Positions 12,702 through 24,930 of a stretch of 64,000 nucleotides of DNA are shown one piece after another (within the stretch, counting starts at the first letter, position 1; each line of letters starts with the position of its first letter). The stretch spans positions 1 through 64,000 of the forward strand of contig NCSJ02000173.1 of assembly GCA_002812745.2 (NCBI GenBank), in the 5' to 3' direction. Made by a program: the position numbers and the translations under genes. Source of the stretch: Scytalidium lignicola (taxonomy: Eukaryota > Ascomycota > Leotiomycetes). Under the pieces are notes generated by a model. It made no database searches. It saw nothing but the letters and a program-made list of their open reading frames with translations, and was not told the DNA's origin.

Positions 12702-14450
12702 TTAGATTGTAAAACCTCCTAGAAGTAGCTTCTGGCCGTCTAATTGTCTTTCAAAATCATTCCTCCTAGGAATATATTGACGAACATACTCCTGAGTACT
12801 TACTACGTCGGTTTTTCTCAAGACTTCTCCGTGGCCTCCAACTGCCTCCGCCTCATAACTCTTCCAATTCCCGCCTTCTCTAACATAAAATGCCGTCTCA
12901 AATCCTGTCTTCCTCTGCGTCCCAAGGAAAGTCTTAGTTCCTACCCTCCCAACACCATAAAATTTCCAAAACTTGGTCTCCGTATCCCCGTTCCAACTCA
13001 CATAAATCGTCGTGCTTTCTCCATGTCTCAGCGCTACAATTGCTGGTTCCTCATTCGGCACACCTGTCCAATTAAACTTGAACCCTCTATAGTTCTGCAC
13101 ATCACTGTTCTCCCATAGTTCTCCACTCTCTAGGTACGCATGGAAGAGCACAGTGCCTTTTGGTGAAAACTCGGTTACTGCTCCACCAGATCCCCAGTTA
13201 ACGAATGCATTTCCATTAGGAAGAATTTGCGTGCTTCCTTGAGAGAATGCGAATATATCACCAGGTGCAGGGAATAACCTGAGAAGTGTTGCGATCCAGG
13301 TTTCCGTGTTCAGTAACAGGAGCTTACCGCTGGATTTGTTGATATATTGGCCAGGTTTATCGGGGAGTTGAGCTCCACTGTTGTCAAATAGGCTAATAAT
13401 CTCGGTTTGTCCATCTACAGATTTAGAGATATATCGTGCGTGATGTTGCAAACTAAATTCTACCCCGGATTCTAGAGTAAAGTTTGAATATTTTCCACCG
13501 AGGCGCCAGATTATCTGTCCTGAAGTACCGTTTATTTTGTATATAGTGGATGTGAGACGACCAGAGATGAGATAATTGTGCTCAGAGTCTCGGTCCACAG
13601 AGTTGATGTGGAAGTAATCAATTGCATCTGAGCTGTTGTGACCGGTACCAAAACGCAATTCCGAGATTGGTCTCACTGTTTCTACAAGAAATTAGTATAG
13701 GTTGTTTAAGAGTTGCTGTAACTTACGAACCATTTGGAAGCACATGATCAAGGCTTCTCCATTCGAAAATAAGACGACCAGTCGCAATATCAAGCTCTGG
13801 ATGAAGCATTAGAACACCATCGATTGTTAAACTACAACTTTCTCACCTTGAAATCTCGCATCAACAATCCACTGGGAATCTGGCTTCCCTCCGTAGTGTT
13901 GCAGGTCAAGCGGAAGTGGATGGTAGCTCTCGACTAAAGCTGTCTCCTCATCGACAATGTGAAATTCGTGCAGATCCAAAACTTCATGATTCCCGCCTCT
14001 GATCTCTTTGACTGTCTCGTAACTATGATCCAAAATTTTCGCGTGGCCGTGACTGTGGCCGTGCGGCGTATTTCTACTACCCTCGAACGCAAAAAGAACA
14101 TCTTCACCCTTCCATTGTGCTACCTGGAAATTCGTCGCCCAGCCGCTGAAATATCCAAATCCTGACCATACCAGTTCACCTGTGGAGGTAAAGATATAGG
14201 GTCCTGGCTGAAGAGGGCCATGTGTAGTGGTCTCGGCCCAGCTCACGAACGAGTATGGCGCGATAAATATGTATTCCGGATATATTCCTCCTGCAGCGGA
14301 GACAGTGATGTTGAGGGTTGGAGGGGAAAGATCCGGTCGGGATTTGTATTGCCAATTGGCGGTAGTTAGAGGAACGAATACAGATAAAATGGCAAGATAA
14401 TGGAAGTATAGAAAGCTAGATCGACGCCATTGACTACTGAGCATTTTCAT
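12702..14450 (-). CDS. Secreted arylsulfotransferase (ASST)-family protein
   Basis: Three exons, 13847..14450, 13731..13796 and 12702..13681, join in frame to 549 aa. An N-terminal hydrophobic stretch (FLYFHYLAILSVFVPLTTA) looks like a signal peptide. The body has features of the fungal ASST family (PF14269-type beta-propeller): IYPEYIFIAPY, GELVWSG, NHEVLDLHEFHIVD, the small-exon segment LDIATGRLIFEWRSLDHV, HINSVDRD, NYLISGRLTSTIYKI, QIIWRLGG and LQHHARY. Family members are annotated as arylsulfotransferases from distant bacterial enzymes, but substrates in fungi are unproven. The end is free of membrane segments. An in-frame ATG at 14444 is an alternative start. Confidence 0.82.
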
Positions 14451-15131
14451 GTTGATTTCTCCACTGTTGAATCTGACAACGATTACTCACATCTAATTAC
14501 GCTGTAGACAGCAAATGAATTTATTTATCCTCCTTATAAGTTTCAATGAGGAGAGATGAAAACAATCAGGTCGTGATTAATTGACGCTTGAATGTCGCAA
14601 TTCTACGGAGAAACGACGAAATATGTTGTTAGCTAACTAGGATGGGAATGGATGTTAGTTAAAATAGCAACAACAAAATCCTTCGACAGGCTCATGGGTT
14701 AAAGGGACGAACTACTAAATAGCATGAGTTGATAGATATGAACAGACAATAAGAGAGGAAACAAGTATAAATTAAGCAGAGAATTAACCCATATTACAAG
14801 CAATGAACATCTTTAGTCTCACATACTACTTTAATCATTTTAATTTAAGTTATTTTTAGATTTGTAGATGAGTAATGCTTGATTTTATATTAATATATGT
14901 ATATAATAATTAAGTTTAACCTTTATATTAAACAAAAAAGTTCATTTTTGTTGTCTTATACAAAATTTAACGTACATTCGCTGAAAGAGCGACCTGTGAC
15001 TTTTATCAGGCAATGCACTAGCCTGAGGCCTAACGATTATATGACGTTCCCTGATCGCTAAGTTAAAATGTTATTTACCTAGTTTCCTCTAAATAGAAGG
15101 TTTTAAAAAAAAATNAAAAAGGAAAAGACAA
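14451..15131. other. Intergenic region, AT-rich
   Basis: It contains the promoter of the ASST-family gene next to 14450. From 14830 the DNA is strongly AT-rich. One N at 15115 in an A run. No gene seen. Confidence 0.5.
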
Positions 15132-15236
15132 GGGGCGAACCGGGATCGAACCGATACCCTTTCGATAGCTTCCACAATATATTTTAATATATATATATAG
15201 CTGGAATCGAACGCGCTACCATTGCGCCACCGCCCC
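15132..15236 (-). tRNA. tRNA-Trp (CCA) with an AT-rich intron
   Basis: Read on the minus strand, the acceptor arm GGGGCGG pairs with TCGCCCC. The D-arm is GGCGCAATGGTAGCGC, and the anticodon stem TTCGA pairs with TCGAA. The loop reads TTCCAG followed by an intron of about 33-34 nt, made largely of TA repeats, at the canonical position after base 37. The T-arm reads ATCGG-TTCGATC-CCGGT. Anticodon CCA gives tryptophan. No CCA tail is encoded, as expected in eukaryotes. Start and end are set by acceptor-stem pairing; a variable-loop offset of one base is possible. Confidence 0.85.
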
Positions 15237-15744
15237 GAGTTATCACAATGTTTTTCATATTTCATATTTAAGTACACAACACTTATCCCTCCTGCCAGTG
15301 AAAATTGTATATCACTTAGTGTAAAATTTAATAAATTAGTTTCATCAGTTAAATAAGTTATATATAATAATATATCACATATTTAACTTAATTTAGTTAA
15401 TGAAACTACGATATAATAAGTGTAGAGGTAGAAGATTAATTAATTAAGGTTATGTAAAAGCATAACGTAATTCCCGGTCCACCGGGACGCCCTACCAGGA
15501 CTCTGCGGCACAAAATATCTCCGGCACCGGTCAAGAGAACCTCGGTGTAATTAGAAATTTTAATGGGAAGCAGACACTTTTCCAGTTGTAATATTATATC
15601 TAACGTCGGCCAGTTCGCCTAGACAGATTCTTCCTTTGTGCTAGCGATCTTTCTGATTAATCATTTAAATTTCTTTTACTTTGCTTCTTTTTCTATTTTT
15701 TTAATAAAAATAATCCTCGGAATTCTCTCTAAAGAAGGCACAAC
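15237..15744. other. Intergenic region upstream of the thioesterase gene
   Basis: It has an AT-rich part (15290-15450), a GC-richer part (15470-15545) and a pyrimidine-rich leader just before the ATG at 15745. I saw no ORF or RNA gene. Confidence 0.5.
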
Positions 15745-16338
15745 ATGGGTTCCGTTGAAGCAGAAGCCACCCTCCCTAGCGTCGAGACAACACTGTCAAT
15801 AGAAGATAGAATTGATAACTCATCACTTGTAAAGAAGCTGCGGGCAGATCCCACTCAAAATGAGTCACGACCACATGCTTTTTTTCCTCCTTCCGCAGCG
15901 TGGCGAAATCTGATAGCAAACACTCTCATCGGCCCTGGAATGATAGAGGTTGCCCCCTATATCTGGACTCAGAAAGAGGAACAAACATTGACGATGATCT
16001 TTCCTGTTGGAAACAACATGTGTGGTCACCCTGGGATTATCCATGGCGGATTCAGCGCATCAATCTTCGATGAAGCTCTTGCCAGATGTGCTTTCCCTGT
16101 CCTGCCTAATAAAGTTGGGGCAACGGCTAGTCTTCAGATCGATTATAAGAAGCCTGTGATGGCAAATCAGATTTTAGTTTTGAAGGCTAGAGTTACTGAG
16201 GTTAGTGGAAGGAAAGCTTGGGTAGAAGGTCTGATTGAAAGTTTGAATGAGGGTGACGATGCTGAAGAGGGAGCTTCGGTACCGTTGGTAACTGCGAAGG
16301 GTCTCTTTGTAGAGCCAAGGAATAGTTTTGTAAGTTAA
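15745..16338 (+). CDS. Hotdog-fold thioesterase (PaaI/THEM4-like)
   Basis: An intronless 197-aa protein. The conserved block NNMCGHPGIIHGGFSASIFDEALARCAF is the hotdog thioesterase core: the HGG turn followed by the long helix with Asp-Glu at the expected catalytic position. The following strands (GATASLQIDYKKPVMANQ) give the paired beta-sheet. The N-terminal 45 residues are variable and have no strong targeting signal. Expected activity is hydrolysis of an acyl-CoA; the acyl group cannot be deduced. The ATG has a good context (ACAACATGGGT). No neighbouring gene suggests a pathway. Confidence 0.88.
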   Translation: MGSVEAEATLPSVETTLSIEDRIDNSSLVKKLRADPTQNESRPHAFFPPSAAWRNLIANTLIGPGMIEVAPYIWTQKEEQTLTMIFPVGNNMCGHPGIIHGGFSASIFDEALARCAFPVLPNKVGATASLQIDYKKPVMANQILVLKARVTEVSGRKAWVEGLIESLNEGDDAEEGASVPLVTAKGLFVEPRNSFVS

Positions 16339-17596
16339 TCTAATAATATTTATGTGATATGTGTTGTGCTAATGAAATTATGTTAGGCATTGGAGTCGAC
16401 ATATAGGCTCGATGCTTGAATGATTTATGCAGGCGCTCAATAAGATGGTATGGGTTATAATATAGAATATATGGAAATGGCCTTCAATGATCAACTCATT
16501 GGAGATGGCAATGCTTCTCAGAAATTATTTCTTACGATTTGAGATTGCTCGTGCCGCTTCCCTTACGACCGTTCTCTTTAAATTATTGACTCACAGAACC
16601 AGTAACATCCATATAAGATGTACCAAGTATTGCCTAGTAATTAAGGACTCTTGAATAAATAGCGTATTACTACTCAGCGAGAAGCAAATCATATAGATTT
16701 CTAATCTCGATTAATGATAGTTGACGGGGTTGTTTTGTAAGGCCCTGTCACATCAAAAACGACACTAGCAAGATACACGAAAGAATCAGCGACACTAAAT
16801 TAGATGCTGCCTAATTTTCATTCATATAGCACTTTAAAGGATTAAATAATAACCAATGCCTATTATAACCCTCAAATGGAAAGTTACATACTGGCTCTCG
16901 TTCCCCTCCCACGGTTATTTCTAACCACCAAAAACTTTCCTCCATTAATAAAGCAAATACACTTAGATGTATCTCGCACCACTTGTGCGAATAAACTCTT
17001 GTGCAGGGTTTTGATTTTTTTTGTTACAGTTGGGTGCCATTGTCATAGGTCCTTATCAATGTTTATTTACCTTTTGGATGTTAAGTGCACTTGAAGACTC
17101 TGGTCATCTAGACTAGCAGTTTCAACAATCGAAGTAGCTACATGGAAACAGCAAACTTGCTTATTTAAATAAATCAACTGATCACAGTTAGATATCTAGA
17201 CAAACCTCCCATAATATACAAAGAATTGATTCTTATGCTGAACGACGAGCCGCGTTGATAAACTGACAAAAGATCTTATGAAGAACACGCAGCTGAATAG
17301 CCAAATAATATTCAGATAGACTTATTTATGTAACAGCTTCTGAAACCTATAGATGATCTTGATGTTATCATTATCGTTACATACCATCTTTTCCTCACCT
17401 CTTCATAAATTAAAGTAATTTTCTACTGATACAAGAATTCCAAACTATTCAAAACCAAACAGCTTGGTATTAAAGAAAGTCAAGACCGATTATGCAACTA
17501 AACTGCATATCACTTTTCTCCGCTGGCTTCTCCCCTTGATAATGCATCCAGTTTCCACACGGATTATAAATGTTGAATGGTATCTTAATTAGTCGC
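16339..17596. other. Intergenic region between convergent genes
   Basis: About 1.25 kb, AT-rich and without a supportable ORF. It lies between the 3' ends of the thioesterase gene and the XlnR homologue, so it should hold their 3' UTRs. No repeat or RNA gene recognised. Confidence 0.5.
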
Positions 17597-20421
17597 TCAT
17601 AGTGCCAATCCAGTCCCATCGGCATTCCACCGATAAAGGCCTAGAATTTGTCTCCTTTTCAAAGACTGTTCGCCGGGGTCTTTCGATTCTCGTCCTCGGA
17701 CTTGGGCTAGGGCAGATCTCATTACGGTGCGGAAGTTCCTCTAAGATATAAGTTATTATTTATCATATCACACAGGAAGAAAAAGAAAGAGCGGAACTGC
17801 TACACACCTGATACTCTGTCCTCAACGTAACCACACTCGCCTCATGAGCCCGTACAATTATCTCACAAGCCTTCACTACCCCGGGACTAGCTTCGCAGCC
17901 CAACTTATCCGCGATCAACAACAGCAAAAGACTACCCTGTAGGAGATACACGCCGAAGAAAAATGGCATAAACTCTAGTCCTGGGTCGAGATCGAGGATC
18001 TTCTCCACTGCTTCGGCAGCGTGGATGGCGTGCGATGTTGAATCGAGGAAGGAGGAGGTTGAAGTCCAGAGGTCTTCGTCTTCGAGCAGGGAAATCGGGT
18101 CCCATTTACCGCTGACGAGGATGTGTAATACGTGGTGGACGTGGGTAGCGTAGGCGAGAACGATGCGAGTTTGGAGGTCGGTTGAGGAGCATGATGAGGA
18201 GTGAGTGCTCGAAGGGGATGAAATAGTAGTAGTAGTAGTGTTCTTGGTGTCATCTTCGAGATTATTATTCAGCATGACAGCAGTAGTATCTGAATGGCGC
18301 TGTTCAAATTCATTGAGGCTCTGCTTATAGATGTCTAGATGCGCTGATATCTCATTTGCGTATCGCTGGATGGATGGGAAACCTAGTCCGAACCTAGGGT
18401 GATTTCGAGCGTGCTTGAGATCGACGATTTCGCCAAGGATGGTCATGAGAGGGAGGAAGTATCCGAATATACTGTGGCCTGTACATCCAAAACTTGGGCC
18501 CCGACATCTGGGAGGATTAGGTGGTTGAGGTTTGCTTGTGAAATCTCCGATTTGCCACATCTTGTCATCCATGGGCTGGAGGAGCTGATCGCATTCGGCG
18601 TCGAGGAAAAAGAGGGGTTTGTTGAAACAGAGCGACAGATGGCGATCTACGATATAGAGAAGCCACCAAACTCTCCTCCGCTCTTCCCTGGCTTCTTCTG
18701 TAATAGTAACCTCGGCGTAATACGCATCCTGTAGGTCTAACTGATTCTGGCCAGACAGATCGGTAGGGACTTCTCGACCGAGTTTGAGCCTTCGCGCCAG
18801 TGTCCACGCCTCATTCCACCAATGCAAACTTGCACCTTTATACTCACTAGCAGAACTAACCGTTGCAAGATGGACATAGGTCATAACATCGTCTAAGCCG
18901 TTGTTGCAGCCTCTCTTTATGTCCGTTCCGCTTTCGTTAGTCCCGTCGGGTGATATGTATATTGAATTAATAGCTTTGCCATCCACCAGAGTCTTTGCAA
19001 AATGCGACATGGCTCCATCCGAAAGAACGTCGTCTGTATGGGGCTTTAGTAGTCGATGTATAAGATTTAACAGTTGCTTGCAGATTCGGGACCGAGCAGA
19101 AGGTGGTGTGGTGAGGAAAGTGGCATCGCTTGAATGCGCTGATATCCATAAAATACTCGCAAGCAAGGCTGGCGAACACTTGCGTGGATTCTCTTGCTGG
19201 AGAAACGATTCCTTTCGGAAGACATAGCCCAGGACGTATGGTGATATTGGATGGATCTGATTGAACGAGGAACTGGTGAAATAGTAGTCAAGCAATTCAC
19301 ATGCATGAGAGGTGCTGATGATCTTGCGGATATGTGGGATGAGAGGGGCCAAAACTGGATATCGAATGGAGGGAGATTGATTGCGCTGCGCCTGGGCTGA
19401 AGCATGATGTTGATTCTGCGTGCTTGTTGTCGTGTTGCCAGCGAGCGACCCGAATGGGTGAGTAGTGACCGTTTGCGGGTAACCAAGTAATAATTGAGCA
19501 TCTCCAAAGAACGGCGGCGCGGCTTTGATTTTGATGGCATCACTTGCAAGGCCATTGGCATTCCCATCCCAGTTCCCGTAGATGAGCATTGAGCCAGATG
19601 TGTCGCCGTTCTCCGATAGACCATTGTCGAATAGTAGGTCGTCTCTGTTGTAGCCGTATTTTTGCACCAGAGCATCATCATGCAACACCACAGCAGGACC
19701 ACCCAAACCATGCTCCAGAGAAGGGTCCAGTTGAATATCTGCCATGAACTGCTGGTACTGATCCTGTAGCTCGCCGCTAATTTGATGATTGGTAATTTCC
19801 ATGTCCCATTGCTGCAGTTTCGGATTTGCATCGAAAGGCACCTCGTCGCTTCCTGTCGAACTCGAAGGGCTCACGGCCGCGCCTGTCCATGGCGGATACA
19901 CGATTGCGGTGTTCAAGATGGGCCGATCTGGGCTTTCGGGATGCTCTGGTAAAGAAAACTGATCGGAGTCATCGTGTTGGGGGCTCTGCTGCTGCTGGAA
20001 ATGTGTCTCTGCCGACGCAGCTGCAAGCTGCTGTTGTTCACGAATATATTTCCATGACCCTTTGCCGCGTCGCTTTTGCTCACGGAGGTACATGCAAGTC
20101 ATTCCATATTCTTTTTTTTTTGTTTTTGCACCGATCAGCAAAGATGGGAGATTTTGGGTTTGGCTAAGTTACAGTTTACATACCCAGACATGACGCGCAT
20201 GGTTTCTGTCCATCGCATTTGGTGCGCGCAAGATGACACTGGTCGCATGCTCTGCTGATGCGCCTTCGACCAGATGACTGTTTATCATCCTTGGAGATGG
20301 ATTTAGATTTGACTTTTATTTTGGTAGATCGCACGGTTTCTAGCTGCCGAGCCTGAGACTCTTCTAGTCCTGGAATGTGCAGGCTGGAATGGTCCATGGC
20401 GAATCCTACACAGCTCCCCAT
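17597..20421 (-). CDS. xlnR: XlnR/XYR1-type Zn2Cys6 transcriptional activator (xylanase regulator homologue)
   Basis: Three exons (20184..20421, 17808..20110, 17597..17740; introns 73 and 67 nt) encode 894 aa, in the usual range for XlnR. The first intron interrupts the zinc cluster. Splicing gives [18 protein letters not shown] then [16 protein letters not shown], followed by the basic linker [14 protein letters not shown]. The Fungal_trans domain has [24 protein letters not shown] residues, and [34 protein letters not shown] and [19 protein letters not shown] are all strongly XlnR-like. The last exon ends [13 protein letters not shown], the characteristic XlnR C-terminus. Homologues activate xylanase, cellulase and xylose-catabolism genes through GGCTAA-type sites. 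The ATG at 20421 is the first in frame. It may be the single genomic xlnR orthologue, but a paralogue cannot be excluded. Confidence 0.92.
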
Positions 20422-22680
20422 AGTGGCAGCGGATAAGAGTAGAATGGATGGTGATCTAATGCACGACCAAGAGAACAGCGTCAAGTCGGCTACGAGATAC
20501 CAATTGAGGGTATAGACAATACGACCTCAGGAACCAAAAGAATTGAAAAGAGAGAGAGAGTGGATCAAAAAGGTCCTAGACAAGAAAGAAAGATCGAAAC
20601 AAACTTGAGAACCATCACGACCAGCTAAAAAAATCAAAACCAAGCAACGCCACCTGCACAAGCCCTATTGTCCATCTGCCCATCCGCCTTTGCGACAGAA
20701 CAATCTCCTTCGCAATTAACCGCCCCAGAAGGAGGGGCCCGTCGGTGTTGACCAGCATTCCCCATAGAGGGAGCCCCAGGACTGAGCAATTGGTTCGGCA
20801 AAGAGGAAGCTGTCCAAGAAGGTTCTACTGCCCAACAGCAGCGGGCGGAGGATCACCAGGGGCGCAACCAGGACTCCATGCGGGTGGCGAGGCGTGGCAC
20901 GCACATCACAGCAATCACGTTGCTCTGTTGAGTCTGCGATGGAGCAGAAAGGTGGTAGAGGTGGTAGACTAGAGTGACTGGATGAAGTTGGAGCCCGTCA
21001 TCGAAGGCCAGTGGAGAATCAAAAAGGAGACCACGACGCTGATAGGGGGATTCAAGGGCGGATAAATAGACTGCTGGGTGGAGAAGTCAGCAATTTACCC
21101 AGCGAATGGGCAGCTGGCCAGAGCCGGACCGCATCCAACTGCATCCAACTACTTCTGAGGACGTAGAGCTTGTGTGCGAGTTCGCAAATGACACCGCGCA
21201 TTTCTCGACTCCATGATCCAAGGTCGCACACATGGTGGAGGAAAAATACTACTCCATCATTGAGTGCGGAGAAGCGATGCGAAAATGATGCAAGCAATTT
21301 TCCTGGAGAAAGAAAGACGGGGCCTATCCGTGAATCAATTGGATCGAGGCAATGCAGTCATCGGATGAAGCACTGCAGCAAGAGCATCTCACGCAGGACG
21401 GTACAGGAACATATGTACAGAAAACAGCACATCGCTCAGGTCACGGTCAAGTCAGAGTCAGGCCAGGTCACTTTCCGACCACGAAATCTCCAGACGTGCA
21501 CGCAACAAAGTTACAAGAGACGGTGTACTCAGAAGTATCACGAGTATTATTGGCATCATCATCATTGGTGTCGGATTACACGTGGTACAGAAGACACTGT
21601 AACCCACTCTCGCATCCCAATGCTGAGGAGCTTTTCGGCAGCTCAGACCGAGCCAGAACCCAGTAATCATCTTACTCTCTGAAGACGGGCAGTCTTTTTC
21701 TTTATTCCAGTTCAAGATAATTAGAAGCCAAGAAGGAGCTAGGAACTGCCGATTTGTGGACCATTCCTGCTGTGGGTTAAGTCTTCATCAATCGTGGCAA
21801 AGAAGAGCGAACTGCCCCACGTAAAGAGCGAGATTGTTGTCTCAATGTCTCAAGGCCCCACTTGCGTCATTTTCCCTTGGCAAGAGTGCGCGCCCAGTGA
21901 AGACAAAAGGCATCATTAACACTACTTCTGCTTCTGGAAAAGAAAATAATGACTTTTATCAGCAACAGGATGACTATCTGTAATAGAGACAAGCATTGAA
22001 GGCTTGAAACCGTCCTGGAGGTGGCGTTAAGACAGGGCTGACGGCGACGGCACACTAATAAGAAAGAAGGCTTGAGTTTATCAAGGAAAATAACCAGTCG
22101 CTGCAAATATTTAAGCTAGTTTTTATTTATCAGGAATAGTTTACCACTATTTGATATTTACTTAAGATACCAAATTGTAAGCCTTTGTGGGGAAGTACAA
22201 CTGTTTGTTAAACTACTTTCTGTGGTATATTTCCACCACTATTGTTATTTTGCTGAGCCGACCTAGCGATTTTAACTTTCTGCTGAGAATTGTCATTTCT
22301 GGTCTTAATTGGGTCTTCGAATTCACCTTTGACCGACTTTAATCAGTAACTATACTTCAAACAAAGAGGTTGTTGGTATCTGCACATGCCTGTGTAATTC
22401 GTCTTTTCCGTCCCCCCTTCTATATTCTGTATCCTGGTCCGCATTACTTTGCCAAACCATTCGCGATTCTGCCTCTTTCGTTCTATGTCCTAGTTGGAAT
22501 TCTTCCAGAGATTCCACCATGCTCCAAAGATCTTTCTAAATGTGAACGCTATCTTATCCTTAGGATCAACACCTCTTGGCATCTTTATCTCTAGATTCTA
22601 CATACGAACTAATGATTATGGGGTGAGAATGCGATATGTCTGAGAGAATCATGGTGAGTGTGTTGGGAAATTTATCTCAT
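20422..22680. promoter_or_regulatory. Long 5' intergenic region of the xlnR homologue
   Basis: About 2.26 kb with no gene I can support. The first 1.2 kb next to the gene is comparatively GC-rich. It has many overlapping short ORFs on both strands, none with family features, and a tandem GCATCCAACT duplication near 21131-21151. Long leaders are common for this regulator family, so part of it may be 5' UTR. Beyond 21700 composition becomes ordinary to AT-rich. Confidence 0.45.
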
Positions 22681-23410
22681 GGGGAGCTTGGTACACAACT
22701 TATCCAGAACTTGTCGCTACCTTTCGGAAAGTAACAGGTAAAGAGATGATATTCAACGATATCAGTCAAGAGGAATTGTTTGAAGGTATATAAATGTAAT
22801 GCAGCCCTGTCTAATAGGTGCATTGAACTCATACACCCCATCGCTCCCTTTCTTAGATTGCAGCATGCTAGATAACATCCATGCTTGTACATCTCCAGCG
22901 AGAATAATCCAAGGCAAGATATTCAAAGGCCGATGAGATAGCCAATTAGATATCCTAGTTTTCACTGTACCATGACTATTCGGGTACTTCTCATCATATC
23001 CATGCTCCTTGAGTCTGTCTGGTCCGCCTGAAAAGACAAACCATTCAAGCTTGCTCTGAACGGCGACTTCATAGGCACGAAAGCTCCAGAAGTACTCCTA
23101 CGGCTCACCAACCGGAAACGAGTTGATGTTGAAATAGCATGCGTCTTGTCCAGTCAAGGCCGTTCTCGGTCCCTCCTCACTCTCATAATCAGCTTCAATG
23201 ACACGCACTCCTTTTAAATCTGCGATCTCTACTGCTGCAACGCTTGATATGTGGCAGGCAAATTTAAGATCAATTTCCCAGTATCCACGAGGTCTGTAAG
23301 ATGCCAGTACGCTTGAAGTAGATGGATAATATTAAGAACGAACGCCTCCAACAATGGGAGAGCCTTGAGCACCTGTTCCACCGAAGACGATAATCTTCTC
23401 GATACTCAGC
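22681..23410 (-). pseudogene. Broken NmrA-like NAD(P)-binding protein gene
   Basis: The minus strand reads KIIVFGGTGAQGSPIV, the Rossmann GxxGxxG start of NmrA-like proteins. In-frame stops follow. Later come KGVRVIEADYESEEGP, TALTGQDACYFNIN, EYFWSFRAYEVAVQSKLEWF, then VKTRISNWLSHRPLNILPW and YEFNAPIRQG, all in the family order. Stops include a TAA just after the Rossmann strand and a TAG near 23098 before EYFW. The region between the first glycine loop and KGVRV no longer aligns. I could not rescue it with introns. A decayed gene is the best reading. Confidence 0.78.
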
Positions 23411-23869
23411 TTGCTGTATTTCCCCATAATAACCGTAAGAATTAGGCCTATAAAATATAATATATGATGTAAAGAGTTGTAGAATGGAAGATATAGGATA
23501 GACGGTGAAAGAGCAAAGAGAGCACGTCAATCGATGGCACAGTCCATTTATCTTCATTCAGCAGTTCATTCCTACTTCTTAATGACCATTATTAGGATTA
23601 CTCAACTATTGAAGTTATCTCAACTATGTGATCTTATCTTAAAAGCTCGCAATTTCGGCACTTAATTAAATCAGGATCTAATGCTTAGGAATAATCCCCC
23701 TCTAGTCAAGTTAAAGGAGTAGCAGCTCATGTTGGGAGGCTAAAATCGAATTAAGAAAACAAAAATTAATGTTCAACTTATGTTAGAAATTAAGAAAATA
23801 GATGCATAATATATCAATCTACAACCCAAAATAATCATATTAACAGGGAAAACTTAGGTATTTATTTCT

Positions 23870-24930
23870 TCACGGGCTTTCTACTGTAAATAGACTTTCA
23901 CACAACACTGCCATCCCAGCATCCATCTGATCCACCACCCTCATCCGTCCCGTCCCTTCAACATCTAGCTCCGTCCCCCCAGCCTCAAGAATCCACTCCT
24001 CCACACCAGCAAGTATCACACCTCCAACACAGACCGTCTGAACTCCCATATCTCTAACGAGCCTCTGAGTTGCCTCTACCACCTTCCTCCTCATCACATG
24101 CCGAGATTCATCTCGCAGATCCTCAGTACCAACCCCTGAAGCTACGACTCCACCAAAACACGACTTTACCTGCATTAGGGCCTTATCATTGCCGTCATTG
24201 CCGTCATTGCCGTCATCACCATCGTCATGGCCATTGAGCATCCTCTCCACACCATCCGTCAAATTTCCCACAAAACTCTCCCCAGTAGTCAAGATCCCGA
24301 ACTTGCTCGATCCAGATTCCGACCCTGACACAGGGCCTGGTCCTGACGTACTGTCACCGACACTAACACGTGTGATAATCCTCAATGCAACCGTGATACT
24401 CGCGTCGAATATACCCACAACTACCGGACCTGGCTTAGTGTTGGTGGTATTAGTACCACTTTGATGATGGTGATGATGATGATGTTGGCCGTGACGATGT
24501 GCAATATGAGATTGGAGATCGCGGACTAGTGGATGATCGGCATAACATGCAATGAGGAAGCCGTCGTATTCAGGGGCGAGCTGGAGGAGCGGCGGGATGC
24601 ATGTTGTGGTGCTTTGGTCTAGATCGGACTGGGTCCTGAGGAGGGGAGGGCCGGAGGGAGAGGTCCAATAGGAGAGGGAGATGTGTTGTTTCNTTTTTTT
24701 TTTGTTTACTTAAGGATTAGTTATGTATTTTTTTCTTCTCTTTCATTGGTATTTTTTTATAAATAAATCATCATTTATTCATTTTCTTCCGGATTGGAGA
24801 ATATTTCGGAATTATATTTACTTACGTTTGGAAAGGATAGCTTAGATATAATTGATTTGATGTTCTCCGTGACGGATGTACTTGAGTTAGGGTTTACCAC
24901 GAGCACTTTCTTGAGATTTGGAGTTGCCAT
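23870..24930 (-). CDS. Asp/Glu/hydantoin racemase family protein, DCG1-like
   Basis: Exons 24826..24930 and 23870..24691 give 308 aa. The N-terminus KVLVVNPNSSTSVTENIKS is the signature of the DCG1/hydantoin-racemase family. The first catalytic cysteine is in FLIACYADHPLV and the second in VCVGGVILAG. VGIFDASITVAL is the usual central strand. The intron acceptor falls at the N at 24693, where the sequence NG must be AG for splicing. Odd insertions are a run of seven His (QHHHHHHHQ) and a D/G/N repeat (DDGDDGNDGNDGND); these lengthen the protein beyond the yeast form. Yeast DCG1 lies in the DAL allantoin cluster and responds to nitrogen repression; its biochemical role is not settled. Here it is divergently paired with a TamA-like regulator. 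Confidence 0.85.

Noticed and set aside
15089..15277. Minus-strand ORF over the tRNA
   Set aside because: It translates the tRNA-Trp gene and flanking low-complexity DNA, and crosses an N.
20716..21715. Cluster of ORFs on both strands upstream of the xlnR homologue
   Set aside because: Composition-driven open frames in GC-richer DNA; none has a recognisable domain.
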